Below the pieces are notes generated by a model. The model saw nothing but the letters and a program-made list of their open reading frames with translations, made no database searches and was not told the origin of the DNA. From positions 64,206-128,205 of the forward strand of contig JACEEZ010001737.1 of NCBI GenBank assembly GCA_016584305.1: 64,000 nt of DNA. Reading direction: 5' to 3'. This DNA comes from Chionoecetes opilio. Lineage: Eukaryota > Arthropoda > Malacostraca > Decapoda > Majidae. Within the stretch, counting starts at the first letter, position 1; each line of letters starts with the position of its first letter. Position numbers and translations under genes: made by a program. This document shows positions 36,738 through 47,432 of the stretch, one piece after another.

Positions 36738-36899
36738 TATAGTTTCCGGCCCCCCGTGGCGAATCCCATTATTACCACTTTTGGAACCAGGGGAAGGTTT
36801 TTAGCCCCCTATAGATGATCCGATCACCTATTCTTTTTTTTTTTTTTTTTTTAGCAGCCTATTAGCGATAATTGTTGAAAAAAAGTGGGTTGGGGAATT

Positions 36900-37160
36900 G
36901 AGGAGCCTGATGTAGGGTCGATGGGTAATGGGGTGGGGTGATGGGTAATGGGTGGTGGGGGTGGATGGGTGAGTGAATGGGTGGGGTGATGGTGAGGGGG
37001 TGAGGAATGATGGAGAGGGTGATGGGTAATGGTGAATGAATGGGGTGTGTGGTGATGGGAATGGGTGAGTTGAAAATGGGTGGGGGGTGATGGGTATGGG
37101 TGGAGTGAATGGGTGGGGTGGAGGGTAATGGGTGAGTGAATGGGTTGGGGGTGATGGTGA
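36900..37160. repeat. G-rich minisatellite inside the Helitron
   Basis: Variants of GGGTGATGGGTAATGGGTGG. The Helitron at 5,818 carries the same kind of array on the opposite strand. Confidence 0.8.
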
Positions 37161-37648
37161 ATGGGTTGCGTTAATACATCTTTCTACATCCATGATTTCA
37201 GGAAAGTTAGAAGGGGCTATCTGGAAGTGTGTGTTTGGTGGGCCTTTTGGCCCACAACACGGTGGTGTGCCAAGCCCACCATAGCCCTCCGCAGGAGCTA
37301 GCCAAAAAGTCCGCCCGAGGGCGGCTTTGCGGCGAGTATACAATAAAATACAGAAAAATTAGTATAGTTAATTATAAAAGATGCTAAACTTCAGAAATCA
37401 TGGTGAATTAGATGAGAAATTAGAGGAAATCAAATTTTTTATACAGAATATGTTACGCTCGATACTTTCTAATCAAATAAAGACTTAGAGCGGTTTGTTC
37501 ACACTATAAATGACTAAAATACAGATTAGTGATGGTTATTTTAATGGTTAGGATTCCCCCATTACTTATTTTGGTGACCGTGCATTCTTTGGGTATTTCT
37601 GGCTGCTAAAAATGGGTCTGGAGAGTTTTAACGAAAGGGTTTTTTATT

Positions 37649-37953
37649 CCAGTTTGACACCACTTTCCACTTTGGTGGAACTCAACTATTTTTTTTTGTG
37701 GTGGTTTTGATGTTTTTTTGAATCCATCGCTAACCGTTTCTGTAGCAAATCACTTTTTTTTTCTTAGTTAGGTAAGGTTAAGTTAGGTAAACGTTAGGTT
37801 ACATATATGTTTCAATTTGTTTTTTCAATAATCTTTGTCGCAAATCACTAAAACAAAAATGCGACAGAAACCGTTTAGCAGACTTAATTCAAAACCATCA
37901 ACCACCATAAAAAAATATTTCAGTCCACCAAAGTGAATTCGGTGTCGACCTGG
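37649..37953. mobile_element. Fold-back element in D2
   Basis: Counterpart of 33,681-34,004 with the same arms and a shorter A-run. Confidence 0.75.
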
Positions 37954-38699
37954 AACTTTAAGCGACGAAAGATCTACTAGTTACGTCTCGCATCAGTCGG
38001 TAGTGGGCTTCCAAAGTCCCTGGATTCTTCCTAGCATCTCGTGTAGCTTTCTTCATATGAGGTTTTTTTTAACCCCATTTCCCATGGCGCAAGTAAATAA
38101 TAATGGCGTTATTGTACTACTGAAAATCTAAAGTTATTTCTGCCAGTAAACGGTTAAGTTACGTTTAAATCAGATAGGTTAGGTTAAGGTGGGGTTGGTT
38201 AGTAAACAATATCAAGAAAAAATGAAAAATATCAATACTATGGCAGTGCGAAGCGGAGCAGGGTTTTGCGGGGGCGGGCGGAGGGCGGAGGGGCATCCCC
38301 CCCCATGTAAACAAAATTTTATTTCCGACAAAAACGAAGTGCCAGATTCATTCGAATACACAAAAACTATTGTCAGTAAAACCAAGTTTCAGCCTCAAAA
38401 TCGTGTGACAGCCCACTACCAGAATTTTACCTGCGTCTTTTAACCTTATTACGTGCACCGATAGTTTTCGAGCAGTTCGAGACTGCGCCCCCCCTACCTC
38501 TCTGCTTAGTTCACTAAAGGCGGCGTCACACTAGCCTTTTTCCGTCTAGTTTTTTTCAGCGCCTTTCTACAAACTAACAATTTTCTGACTGCACAAGTCA
38601 GCCAGCCGTCACACACACAGAAATCGTTGCGCACTGCATCACCAGTCAGCTTTCGACTGTAAACAAACATGGTTCTTTGTGGTTTTGGTTTAACCACTT

Positions 38700-38805
38700 T
38701 GTGGTTAAGATTATGTTTCATTAAAACCTATAAGTTTAGGTTATGTTTCATTAAAACCTATAAGGTTAGGTTAGGTTTCATTAAAATATATAAGGTAAGG
38801 TTACG
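38700..38805. repeat. Short tandem repeat of about 37 bp inside the TIR element
   Basis: Three units of GGTTATGTTTCATTAAAACC followed by TATAAGTTTA-type sequence. Confidence 0.7.
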
Positions 38806-39224
38806 TTTTTTTTTTTTTTTTTTTTTTCTTTATTTTTTTTCTTTGCGCAAAATAAACTATCTCCATTACAACACGCACCTATTGTAGGCCAAGAAAAAAT
38901 AGTCTTTGTCTCTGAAAACGACCGCGAAACTCGTCCATTATTACCGACGGCTATAATTACGTGCCTTGTAATGCATTAAGTTGTAGTAGAACAACTTCTT
39001 TCATGACTCGTAAAAAAAGTAAGCTGAAAGGCTTGTGGAGCCCGCCAACTTCTGCGGATTATGCACCCAAAACATAGTTACCGAAATAGGAAATTTTGGT
39101 ACTTATTACTTCTATTGCCGTTTTCTTTAGCTGTGCTTTCCTGTGCCTGTAGGTTTGTTTTTTTTGTGCAATGAATATTCTAAATTCAGATAAGTGAGGT
39201 TAAGTTTTGGTTAGGTTAGGAGGC

Positions 39225-39887
39225 ATTCATGATTCTTAACACCACTGTGTGTCAGGGTGTGTCTGGTGAGTTCAGAATGGGGTATAAAACCTTTTCCCAC
39301 ACTCTAGGCATTCATGGTTCTTAACACCACTGTGTGTCAGGGTGTGTCTGGTGAGGTCACTCTTTGTAGTAAATCTTTTCCCACACTCTAACATTCATAA
39401 TTCTTAACACCACTGTGTGTCAGGGTGTGTGTGGTGAGGTGACCCATTGTAGCAAATCTTTTCCCACACTCTAAACATTCATAATTCTTAACACCACTGT
39501 GTGTCAGGGTGTGTATGGTGAGGTGACCCATTGTAGCAAATCTTTTCCCACACTCTAACATTCATAATTCTTAACACCACTGTGTGTCAGGGTGTGTGAG
39601 GTGAGGTCACTCTTTGTAGTAAATCTTTTCCCACACTCTAACATTCATAATTTTTAACCCACTGTGTGTCAGGGTGTGTGAGGTGGTCACTCTTTGTAGT
39701 AAATCTTTTCCCACACTCTAGGCATTCATGATTCTTAACACCACTGTGTGTCAGGGTGTGTTTGGTGAGCTGACTCTTTCTAGCAAATCTTGTCCCACAC
39801 TCTAAACATTCATATTCTAACACCACTGTGTGTCAGGGTGTGTTTGGTGAGTTGACTCTTTGTAGTAAATCTTTTCAATCGAGTCAT
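39225..39887 (-). pseudogene. C2H2 zinc-finger array (about 8 units), decayed
   Basis: Eight tandem units of 82-85 bases on the minus strand encode C-x2-C-x12-H-x3-H fingers, typically [18 protein letters not shown] then TLTH, joined by the linker HSGVKNHEC instead of the usual TGEKPY. The anchor CCACTGTGTGTCAGGGTGTG recurs at 39,242, 39,327, 39,410, 39,494, 39,577, 39,659, 39,741 and 39,823. An 84-base period would keep frame, but the 82- and 83-base spacings break it, and one open piece (39,826-39,638) covers two fingers. The first unit lacks its cysteine half and has an ATG at 39,887. Fingers differ at only a few positions, indicating recent tandem amplification. C2H2 arrays bind nucleic acid; the target is unknown. 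The whole array lies inside a TIR element, so it looks captured and is now probably dead. Sequencing indels could account for some breaks. Confidence 0.8.
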
Positions 39888-40217
39888 GCGAGAGACTGTT
39901 GGCTGTTATATAGAACCGGCTTTTAAATGTATCTACATGTACAATAGTCACTTGAATATTTATAATACTTCTAAACGTATTGAATTATAATTTGCAAAAA
40001 CTTACTGATTTATATCGAATATCTTTAAAGTAATCACTATGGATTTTGATTTGACTAAGAAAGTTGACTTCAACTTTGCAGACACAGACGATCACGAGCG
40101 ACTGCCTCAGACTTGACTGATGCAGACGGACTAACTAGTCAGAGCGAGAAAAAACTAGTCAGAGCGACGAAGTTCGACTAACTAGACGGAAAAAGTGCTA
40201 GTGTGACGCCGCCTTAA

Positions 40218-40752
40218 CCTAACCTGGGCATTGATTACATAACCTAAACTCGCTGGGGGGTCTCGGCCCCCAAGACCCACCTTGTGTTATTTTTTTTTAT
40301 TTCCGACGGCTGAAGGGGCTAGAAATACTCGTTATGATGAGAACACGTTCAGGATACTAACCACCCATCGTGTATGGGTTGTGACTGCACTTATACCCAC
40401 CTGAAGAACCATTCAACTACGGTGGACAATCAACGGGGACATTTATGAGCAGTCAACTAGTTTTCCTCCCACACTGGAAAGAAGTATAGCCTGCACACTC
40501 ACCAGCAGTGCCTGTCAGCTGCTCGCTCCGGCGTGGGGCGCGGCGGCCACTTTGGATCCACTGACACTACGAGCCTAACAACAATGTCTAGGTTTTGATT
40601 TCTATGATTACTGTATTACTTTATTGACTGCCATTTGGTGCTTTCGAGGCAGTATGAATATTATTTATGCTGTTTTGGTTATTGTAAGAGATGTGAGAGG
40701 TGTAGAAATAATGAAAATTATATAAAATGAAAATGTTTTAGTTTTTCAAAGG
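40218..40752. other. D2 unique part, unassigned
   Basis: Matches 49,332-49,840 in D3. GC-rich around 40,500-40,560 (GGCGTGGGGCGCGGCGGCCA). No reading frame recognised. Confidence 0.4.
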
Positions 40753-40812
40753 AACTACCACGTAACCGCGTGTAGGTCCCACGGCCTCTTGTAGCTTCCT
40801 TATTTACTTAGG
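40753..40812 (+). mobile_element. LINE 3' end relic
   Basis: ACTACCACGTAACCGCGTGT then GGCCTCTTGTAGCTTCCTTA resembles the 3' end of the LINE at 42,097-44,697. The same relic is at 41,748-41,805 (duplicated) and 49,843-49,893 (D3). Confidence 0.55.
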
Positions 40813-41106
40813 TTTACTTATGGCTAGCTATTATCATAACTGTTATTTATGTCTAGGTAGAGAAATGCAGCCATAATGAACACACAAATAAGTCATGGTC
40901 CAAGCCAAACTAACACATACACACTAAATAAGACAGGGAAATAAGACAAAATAGAGGCCAGCACACAAGTCCCCACAAAGCAGGCGTGTGTCTGACTACC
41001 GTAGATAACAGTGAAGTCGCCAGTTCTACGTTTCTTTGTTATTTACAGACGTGTGGTGGCGTTAATACACTACATCGTAGATACATTGAAGTCGCTGTTC
41101 TTACAT

Positions 41107-41500
41107 NNNNNNNNNNNNNNNNNNNNNNNNNNNNNNNNNNNNNNNNNNNNNNNNNNNNNNNNNNNNNNNNNNNNNNNNNNNNNNNNNNNNNNNNNNNNNN
41201 NNNNNNNNNNNNNNNNNNNNNNNNNNNNNNNNNNNNNNNNNNNNNNNNNNNNNNNNNNNNNNNNNNNNNNNNNNNNNNNNNNNNNNNNNNNNNNNNNNNN
41301 NNNNNNNNNNNNNNNNNNNNNNNNNNNNNNNNNNNNNNNNNNNNNNNNNNNNNNNNNNNNNNNNNNNNNNNNNNNNNNNNNNNNNNNNNNNNNNNNNNNN
41401 NNNNNNNNNNNNNNNNNNNNNNNNNNNNNNNNNNNNNNNNNNNNNNNNNNNNNNNNNNNNNNNNNNNNNNNNNNNNNNNNNNNNNNNNNNNNNNNNNNNN
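41107..41500. other. Assembly gap (394 N)
   Basis: A run of N. Frames translated across it are artefacts. Confidence 0.99.
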
Positions 41501-42096
41501 CTGTCAGCTGTTCGCTCCGGCGTGGGGCGCGGCGGCCACTTTGGATCCATGACACTACGAGCCTAAAACAAAATGTCTGGGTTTTGATTTCTATGATTAT
41601 TTGTATTACTTTATTGACTGCCATTTGGTGCTTTCGAGGCAGTATGAATTTTATTTATGCTGTTTTGGTTATTGTAAGAGATGTGAGAGGTGTAGAAATA
41701 ATGAAAATTATAAAAAATTTGGAAAATGTTTTTAGTTTTCAAAGGAACTACCACGTAACCGCGTGTAGGTCCCACGGCCTCTTGTAGCTTCCTTATTTAA
41801 TTAGGTTTACTTATGGCTAGCTATTATCATAACTGTTATTTATGTCTAGGTAGAGAAATGCAGCCATAATGAACACACAAATAAGTCAGGGTTTCCAAGC
41901 CAAACTAACACATACACACTAAATAAGACAGGGAAATAAGACAAAATAGAGGCCAGCACAACAAGTCCCCACAAAGCAGGCGTGTGTCTGACTACCGTAG
42001 ATAACAGTGAAGTCGCCAGTTCTACGTTTCTTTGTTATTTACAGACGTGTGGTGGCGTTAATACTTACATTTCTACATCCATGATTTCAGGAAAGG

Positions 42097-44697
42097 TGAC
42101 AGCGATGCAGATGAATTGTTAAATATAATCCAGGATAACTTCCTAAGTCAAGCAATCAAGGAGCCTACTAGAGGAGATAATATTCTAGATCTATTGCTGA
42201 CAAATAGAGACGATTTAGTTACAAATGTGGAGGTCGGGGGGAGTTTAGATAATAGCGACCATTATGAGATCAGATTTAGCTTAAAATGGGAAGCTGGAAA
42301 ATTAAGTGGCAATAGGCATCGAATACCTAATTTCAGAAAGGCCAATTATGCGGGATTAAGAAGACACCTGGAGGTTATTAATAAGAGGTGTGGGATGGAG
42401 GAGCAGAAAGTCTCCCAGGACAAGGCGTTGTCAGCTGGAAAGGCCAATTATGAAGGATTAGGAAGGCACCTGGAGGTAAATGGCGCGGTCAGATATGGTA
42501 GTGAGGTCGAGGTTGAGGAGATAATTAGAGCGGTTAGACAGGGAAGTGAGGTCAGGGCTGAGGAGGTAATTAGAGAGGTTAGAAGGGGAAGTGAGGTCGG
42601 AGCCGAGGATGTTTATATCTCATTTTTTAAGGAATATAATTGACGGACAGAAAAGAAATATTCCTTATAGGGAGATAAGGTCCAGAAAGAGGTGATCCAA
42701 AATGGATGACCACCAAGTTAAAAACAACATTGGAGTAAAAAAAACTTTTATTTAAGGTTCAAGGCAGGATTGGTAAACAAAGAACAGTATAACGGGGATG
42801 GCGAGGACAGGTGAAGAAATTAACTCGAGTTGGGTTTAAGAACAATTATGAGATTAAAGTAGCAGAACAGGCGAACAGGGACCCAAAGGGGTTCTATCAG
42901 GTTTATAAAACAAAAAAAAGGGGAATTAGTTGGGCCCTTAAGGTCCAGGACAGGGTGAGGTTTTTAAATACGGATGAGGATATGTGTAGGAGTCTAAATG
43001 ATTATTTCTTAAGTGTTTTTACGGAGGAGGATACACAGACGATACCTGATAGTGAACAGATGTTCAAAGGAAGCGATGAGGAGGAAACTCAAAGATATTG
43101 TGATAACTAGGGAAATGGTGGAGGAGGGTATAGAAAAAATGAAAACATTTAAATCGCCAGGACCAGATGAAGTGTATCCCAGGTTATTAAAGGAATGCAA
43201 GGAGGTTGTTAGTGAGTCGTTAGTGCACATTTTTAGGAAAATCGGTTGAGATAGGCGATGTGCCATTATTGGGGAGGAAAGGAAATGTTTTTTCCCATAT
43301 TTAAGAAGGGAGACAGAGGACTAAAGTCAAATTATCGACCCGTAAGTTAACATCAGTGGTGGGTAAATTTTGGAATCTATTATTGCAAAAAACATTAGAG
43401 AGCACTTAGATAAAAATAGTTTGATCAATGATTCACAACATGGATCACCAAGGGTAGGTTTATGTCTCACCAATTTATTGAGTTTTTATAGGAAAGTTTA
43501 TGAGACGGCAGATAATGATAAGGATTATGATATAATATATCTGGACCTTTAGTAAGGCATTTGACAAAGTACCACACGAGCGACTCTTAATAAGGTTAGG
43601 GCTCATGGTATAGATGGGAAGGTTCTTCATTGGATCAGAGCTTGGCTAAGTAATAGGCAACAAAAGGGTTACAATTAATGGTTCCAAATCTGAATGGGGA
43701 CTGGTGACAAGTGGGGTTCCACAAGGGTCTGTTTTGGGACCATTACTATTTTGATTTACATCAACGACTTGGATAGTGGGATTAGCAGTGATATCAGCAA
43801 GTTTGCTGATGATACTAAGTTTGGTAGGATTATTGGATCACAGTCTGACGTAACATATTGCAGGGAGACTTAGATAAACTTAACGAGTGGGCAGTCAGAT
43901 GGCAGATGGAATTTAATATTGATAAATGTAGCGTTATAAATGTTGGTAGAAAAAACCCTGGTAAATAGATATACCATAAGCAATGTATCGCTGAAAAGAT
44001 CAGAAGGTGAAAAAGATCTTGGAGTGAGGGTGAGCCCCGACCTCCGACCTAGGAAACAATGTTTGAGGCCAGAATAGAGCTAATAGAGTATTAGGATTCA
44101 TTACCAGAAGTGTTAAAAGTAGAAGTGCGGGAAGTTATTTAAAGCTTTATCTGGCTCTAGTCAGGCCTCACCTAGACTATGCAGTTCAGTTTTGGTCTCC
44201 ATATTACAGGATGGATATAGGTTGTTAGAAAAAGTGCAGAGAAGGATGACCAAAATGATACAAGGGATGCGTAACTTTAGTTATGAGAGGAGATTGAAGT
44301 TTTTTAAAATTACACTCACTCGAGAGACGCAGAGTAAGGGGCGATCTGATAGAAGTTTTTAAGTGGATAAAGGGATTTAATAAAGGGGAGGTAGGAAAAG
44401 TTCTTACGGCTTTTTAAACCCGGGTAGAACAAGAAGTACGGATTCAAGCTGGAAAAGCGTAGATTAGAAAGGAAATAGGGAAAAACTGGTTCACAAATAG
44501 GGTGGTGAATGAGTGGAATGGTCTCAGTTTGACAGGTAGTTAGTTTCGGAGTCATTAGGGAGCTTTAAAGGGGAGCTGGATAGGTTCATGGATGGGGGTG
44601 AAAGGTGGATGTAGGTAGTGTTAGGTGACAGGAAAACTACCACGTGTAGGCCTCGCGGCCTCTTTTAGCTTCCTTATTTTCTTATGTTCTTATGTTC
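42097..44697 (+). pseudogene. CR1/L2-like non-LTR retrotransposon, 5'-truncated and frameshifted
   Basis: In order: the endonuclease C-terminus (42,110-42,300; EPTRGDNILDLLLTN and SDHYEIRF), a linker with repeated motifs, and the reverse transcriptase with SPGPDEVYPRLLKE (43,157-43,198), a motif-A piece ending in an early stop then SKAFDKVPHE (43,550-43,580), SGVPQGSVLGPLLF (43,710-43,755) and the catalytic FADD (43,802-43,813). Post-RT pieces follow: EKDLGVRVS (about 44,010), RPHLDYAVQFWSPYY (about 44,165-44,210) and the 3' UTR. The 3' end is TTCTTATG octamers (44,680-44,697). At least six frameshifts or stops break the frame. The 5' end and most of the endonuclease are missing. It reverse-transcribes its own RNA at nicked target DNA in intact relatives. 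The insertion interrupts ...TTTCAGGAAAG / TTAGAAGGG, with AAAG or AAG as the likely duplication. Confidence 0.85.
42340..42610 (+). repeat. Tandem repeats in the LINE linker
   Basis: GCCAATTATG.GGATTA with CACCTGGAGGT occurs twice (42,341 and 42,441). A 45-base unit encoding variants of VRxGSEVxxEEVIRE then occurs three times (42,484-42,615). Confidence 0.7.
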
Positions 44698-45272
44698 TTA
44701 AAGTTAGAAGGGTCTATCTGGAAAGTCTGTGTCATTTTGTGTCTTCATCTGTGTCATATTAGGGCTATAAATGAACAAATTACAAAAATAAAAACCGAGT
44801 GGCGACCTCACTATACCTACTACAGTTAAAGTCGCCAGCTAGTATTTTAACCCAACAGCTGAGTCGCCACTCTGGGGAAATTTAGGGAAGTTAGAGGTAA
44901 AGTAAAACAAGTCTCTTATTTTTATTAGCTGCGGAAGATGCTTGGATATATAAAAATTCCTCTGCCAACGTGAAAATAAATTCTATTCAAGTTTGAAAGA
45001 TCTGGCAAGTCTGTGTCCTGTCGCCCGAAAAGCTATTGTTTACTGTCTGTCATCGCGCGAAGAAAAACGTGAGAAGCAAAATGCGCAACAGTTATACTTG
45101 CAGATACAAAGCATAAAACAACGCTGAAACAGGGTAGATTATACAGCCATGATATAAACTACTGTGTAACATCTTCAGTGGCACATAAAAATCAGTAGTG
45201 ATGCTATAATTCGTAATATTTGGCGCCTGGCGACTTCACTGCAGGTGGCGACTTCACTGTTATCTACGGTAG

Positions 45273-45769
45273 TGACTACCTAGCTACTCTTGCTAGGTTA
45301 AGTTAGGCAATTATCTATAAAACCAGAGAAGAAAAATGGCTAAAACTTTTGAGGTAATATTTCTCACGAAGAGATTTTTTAATAATACTTAGAAAAGTTC
45401 TCTTAAAACCCTGCAATGAGTAAAGAAAAAATACCAAGGCTACAGATAATATATCCCATCATAGTGTAATGCTAATAATACTAGCTAGATATATGGTCAG
45501 TGGCTAGAAATACGGCCATGGCTAGATATACGGCAGTGGCACGACAGTAGCATTCAATAAAACACCTCCTTCATGCATTTTGTCGTATATATTACAAAAA
45601 TACACCAAGAGCATGTATACAAACGGAGAGGCAGATATACATGATTCATTGTGTATAAAGAGATGATGCTCAGGGGATCCAACGTACACTTCTATATTCC
45701 AGAGGCAGCTTATGTATATAGAAATTCATTTATGCATAACTATGGAATTCTAGACACTGATATACCACA
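45273..45769. other. D2 right part, unassigned
   Basis: Diverged match to 50,527-50,930 in D3, with repeated GGCTAGATATA words. No gene recognised. Confidence 0.4.
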
Positions 45770-45935
45770 GGCTGGGCTGGTGGTGGGGGAGGGGAACGAG
45801 GGGAATAGAGGGGAAGGGGTGAGGGTGACAGGGAGGGAGGGGAGGGGAAGGGGTGACGGGTGACGGGGGGAAAGGGTGAGGGGAATAGAGGGGAAGGGGA
45901 AGGGTGAGGGTGAGGGGAGAGGTGTGAGGGAACAA
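45770..45935. repeat. GGGGA/GGGTGA-rich minisatellite
   Basis: Irregular GAGGGGAA, GGGGTGAGGG and GGGTGACGG words. The counterpart in D3 is around 50,935-51,310. Confidence 0.75.
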
Positions 45936-46058
45936 TTTACATCATGTGAGGATTTCAAGCAAACATTATTGTCACAGTTTCATTAAATAAGAGATTCATT
46001 GTTTCTTTGGTATTTGTGTAATTTCAAGCTTTCTATATACTGTAAATTTTAAATTGNC

Positions 46059-46672
46059 AAAAGACCCCCACTACTACCTCCACCCCCACCTCCAACAAAG
46101 ACCCCCACACTACCTCCACCCCCACCTCCAACAAAGACCCCCACACTACCTCCACCCCACCCCAACAAAGACCCCCACACTACCTCCACCCCCACCCCCA
46201 AAGACCCCCACACTACCTCCACCCCAACAAAGACCCCCAACTACCTCCACCCCGCCCCCAACAAAGACCCCCACACTACCTCCACCCCCAACAAAGACCC
46301 TCACACTACCTCCACCCCCAACAAAGACCCCCAAACTACCTCCAACCCCGCCCCAACAAAGACCCCCACACTACCCCCACCCCCAACAAAGACCCCCACA
46401 CTACCTCCACCCCCACCCCCAACAAAGACCCCCAAACTACCTCCAACCCGCCCCAACAAAGACCCCCACACTACCTCCACCCCCAACAAAGACCCCCACA
46501 CTACCTCCACCCCACCCCCAACAAAGACCCTCACACTACCTCCAACCCCGCCCCCAACAAAGACCCCCACACTACCTCCACCCCAACAAAGACCCCCACA
46601 CTACCTCCACCCCACCCCCAACAAAGACCCTCACACTACTCCAACCCCGCCCCCAACAAAGAAACCTACAAT
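46059..46672. repeat. C/A-rich minisatellite of 30-36 bp
   Basis: About 18-20 units of AACAAAGACCCCCACACTAC followed by CTCCACCCC and an optional CACCCC. It is complementary to frames that read as G/V-rich proteins, which are artefacts. Confidence 0.9.
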
Positions 46673-47139
46673 CCTCGCCCCCCATCCTCCCATCACACTA
46701 CTCTCCACCTTCACCCTAAGCCAAGTCACACCACACACTCCCAAACACACCACACACCACACACTCCCACTCCCTACTCCCATACCACCCTCACAACACA
46801 GTTTTCAGGCCTCTTCTCTACACGCCACCAACACTCTTCTCACAAACCTGACACACAAATTTTATGATGGCATTAATTCATTTAAGCCCACAACACTGTA
46901 TATAAAGCTCTCGATGACTATCTCCCCCCCCCCCAGCCACCACACAACTAAAATATTCAACACAAGAAGATGACTTGGCTAACTATTTTGTGGGTTAAAA
47001 TACCTACCTGTCATTTGCTGGCCTGTCATCGAGATCAGTAACTACATGAACTGTCCCTCTTAAAGTTTCGTACTGTCAGCCATTCTCTTTCACCTATGCA
47101 TCCATGACGTACTCACACCCAACACTCCAAATACACAGC
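46673..47139. other. Unassigned C/A-rich spacer
   Basis: Includes an irregular CACACCA tract (46,725-46,800). No gene recognised. Confidence 0.4.
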
Positions 47140-47223
47140 TTCTTACGCACACGACATAACATTCACACGTACACACCAAAACACAGACACAGCCACTCGA
47201 CTTCCTCATCCCGGTTTATGTTC

Positions 47224-47432
47224 TTAACCCCTTGAGGCCCAGAACGTAATTGCCATTGTAATTTGGGTACCATTAGACGATTTTTAGTGAATATAAGCAA
47301 TATTTTATAGATATGACCTGTTTAGTATCCTTGTCGACTAACTAATTTGGTATATTAAGTGACCTTTCGTAATTTTATGGCTAACAGACAATTTTTTATG
47401 GCAAAGGAAAGATCTGGGCGTGAAGGGGTTAA
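47224..47432 (+). mobile_element. TTAA MITE (piggyBac-like), copy 3
   Basis: TTAA at both edges, same ends as copy 2. Shares its left flank with copy 2, so the two are duplicates rather than separate insertions. Confidence 0.8.

Larger units (their letters stand above)
36655..37336 (+). mobile_element. Non-autonomous Helitron, copy 2
   Basis: Starts TCTATATTAATAAAAGCG and ends GGCGAG (variant of CTAG), with a perfect 6-bp-stem hairpin CCGCCCGAGGGCGG at 37,311-37,324, 12 bases from the 3' end. D1 has the empty site ATGTATATACAATA (about 33,370-33,383). The element lies exactly between that site's A and T with no duplication. It carries a GT microsatellite (36,676-36,735), a T-run, a G-rich minisatellite (36,900-37,160) and a segment of about 70 bp shared with another TIR element. 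No Rep/helicase. Confidence 0.85.
38518..40214. mobile_element. TIR element (PIF/Harbinger-like) carrying a zinc-finger array
   Basis: Inverted ends of about 36 bp: left AGGCGGCGTCACACTAGCC continuing TTTTTCCGTCTAGTT, and the right end the inverse with one extra base. TAA flanks both ends (38,515-38,517 and 40,215-40,217). D3 has the empty site with a single TAA at 49,329-49,331, in the shared context TAGTTCACTAACC. A 3-bp TAA duplication and this end style suggest PIF/Harbinger, but no transposase or Myb frame exists, so the superfamily is inferred. The interior holds a thrice-repeated ATTAAAACCTATAAG block (38,718-38,795), a T-run, and a C2H2 array at 39,225-39,887. Confidence 0.8.
40503..42096. 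repeat. Near-identical 998-bp direct duplication around an assembly gap
   Basis: 40,503-41,106 and 41,501-42,096 are almost identical, offset by about 998 bases, with the N run between them. D3 has a single copy. This looks like an uncollapsed haplotype or a failed gap fill. Confidence 0.75.
41992..45272. mobile_element. TIR element (CTACCGTAGATAACAG family), copy in D2, interrupted by a LINE
   Basis: Inverted ends CTACCGTAGATAACAGTGA(AGTCGCCA) at 41,992 and (TGGCGACT)TCACTGTTATCTACGGTAG ending at 45,272. Many AGTCGCCA/TGGCGACT words lie inside. Without the LINE it is about 680 bp. A TGA flanks both ends, but its significance is uncertain. The element also occurs at 50,057-50,526 with its interior inverted. 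No transposase was seen. Confidence 0.75.
35546..46057. repeat. Segmental duplication D, copy 2 (with insertions)
   Basis: Matches D1 from 35,546 and D3 onward to about 46,000. Removing the Helitron (682 bp), the zinc-finger TIR element (1,697 bp), the assembly duplication with its gap (about 1 kb) and the LINE (about 2.6 kb) brings it to about 4.5 kb, close to D3. It ends at the N at 46,058. Confidence 0.85.

Noticed and set aside
38700..38805. Arthropod telomere repeat (TTAGG)
   Set aside because: GGTTAGGTTAGG occurs only as isolated words here and in the fold-back loops, not as an array.
40986..41787. Frames of 150-258 codons spanning the N run
   Set aside because: Most of each frame is unknown sequence.
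42116..42643. Independent host gene starting at the 175-codon frame
   Set aside because: It is the endonuclease C-terminus and linker of the LINE, followed by RT motifs downstream.
46054..46719. 221-codon T/P-rich frame
   Set aside because: C/A-rich minisatellite with an N at its start.
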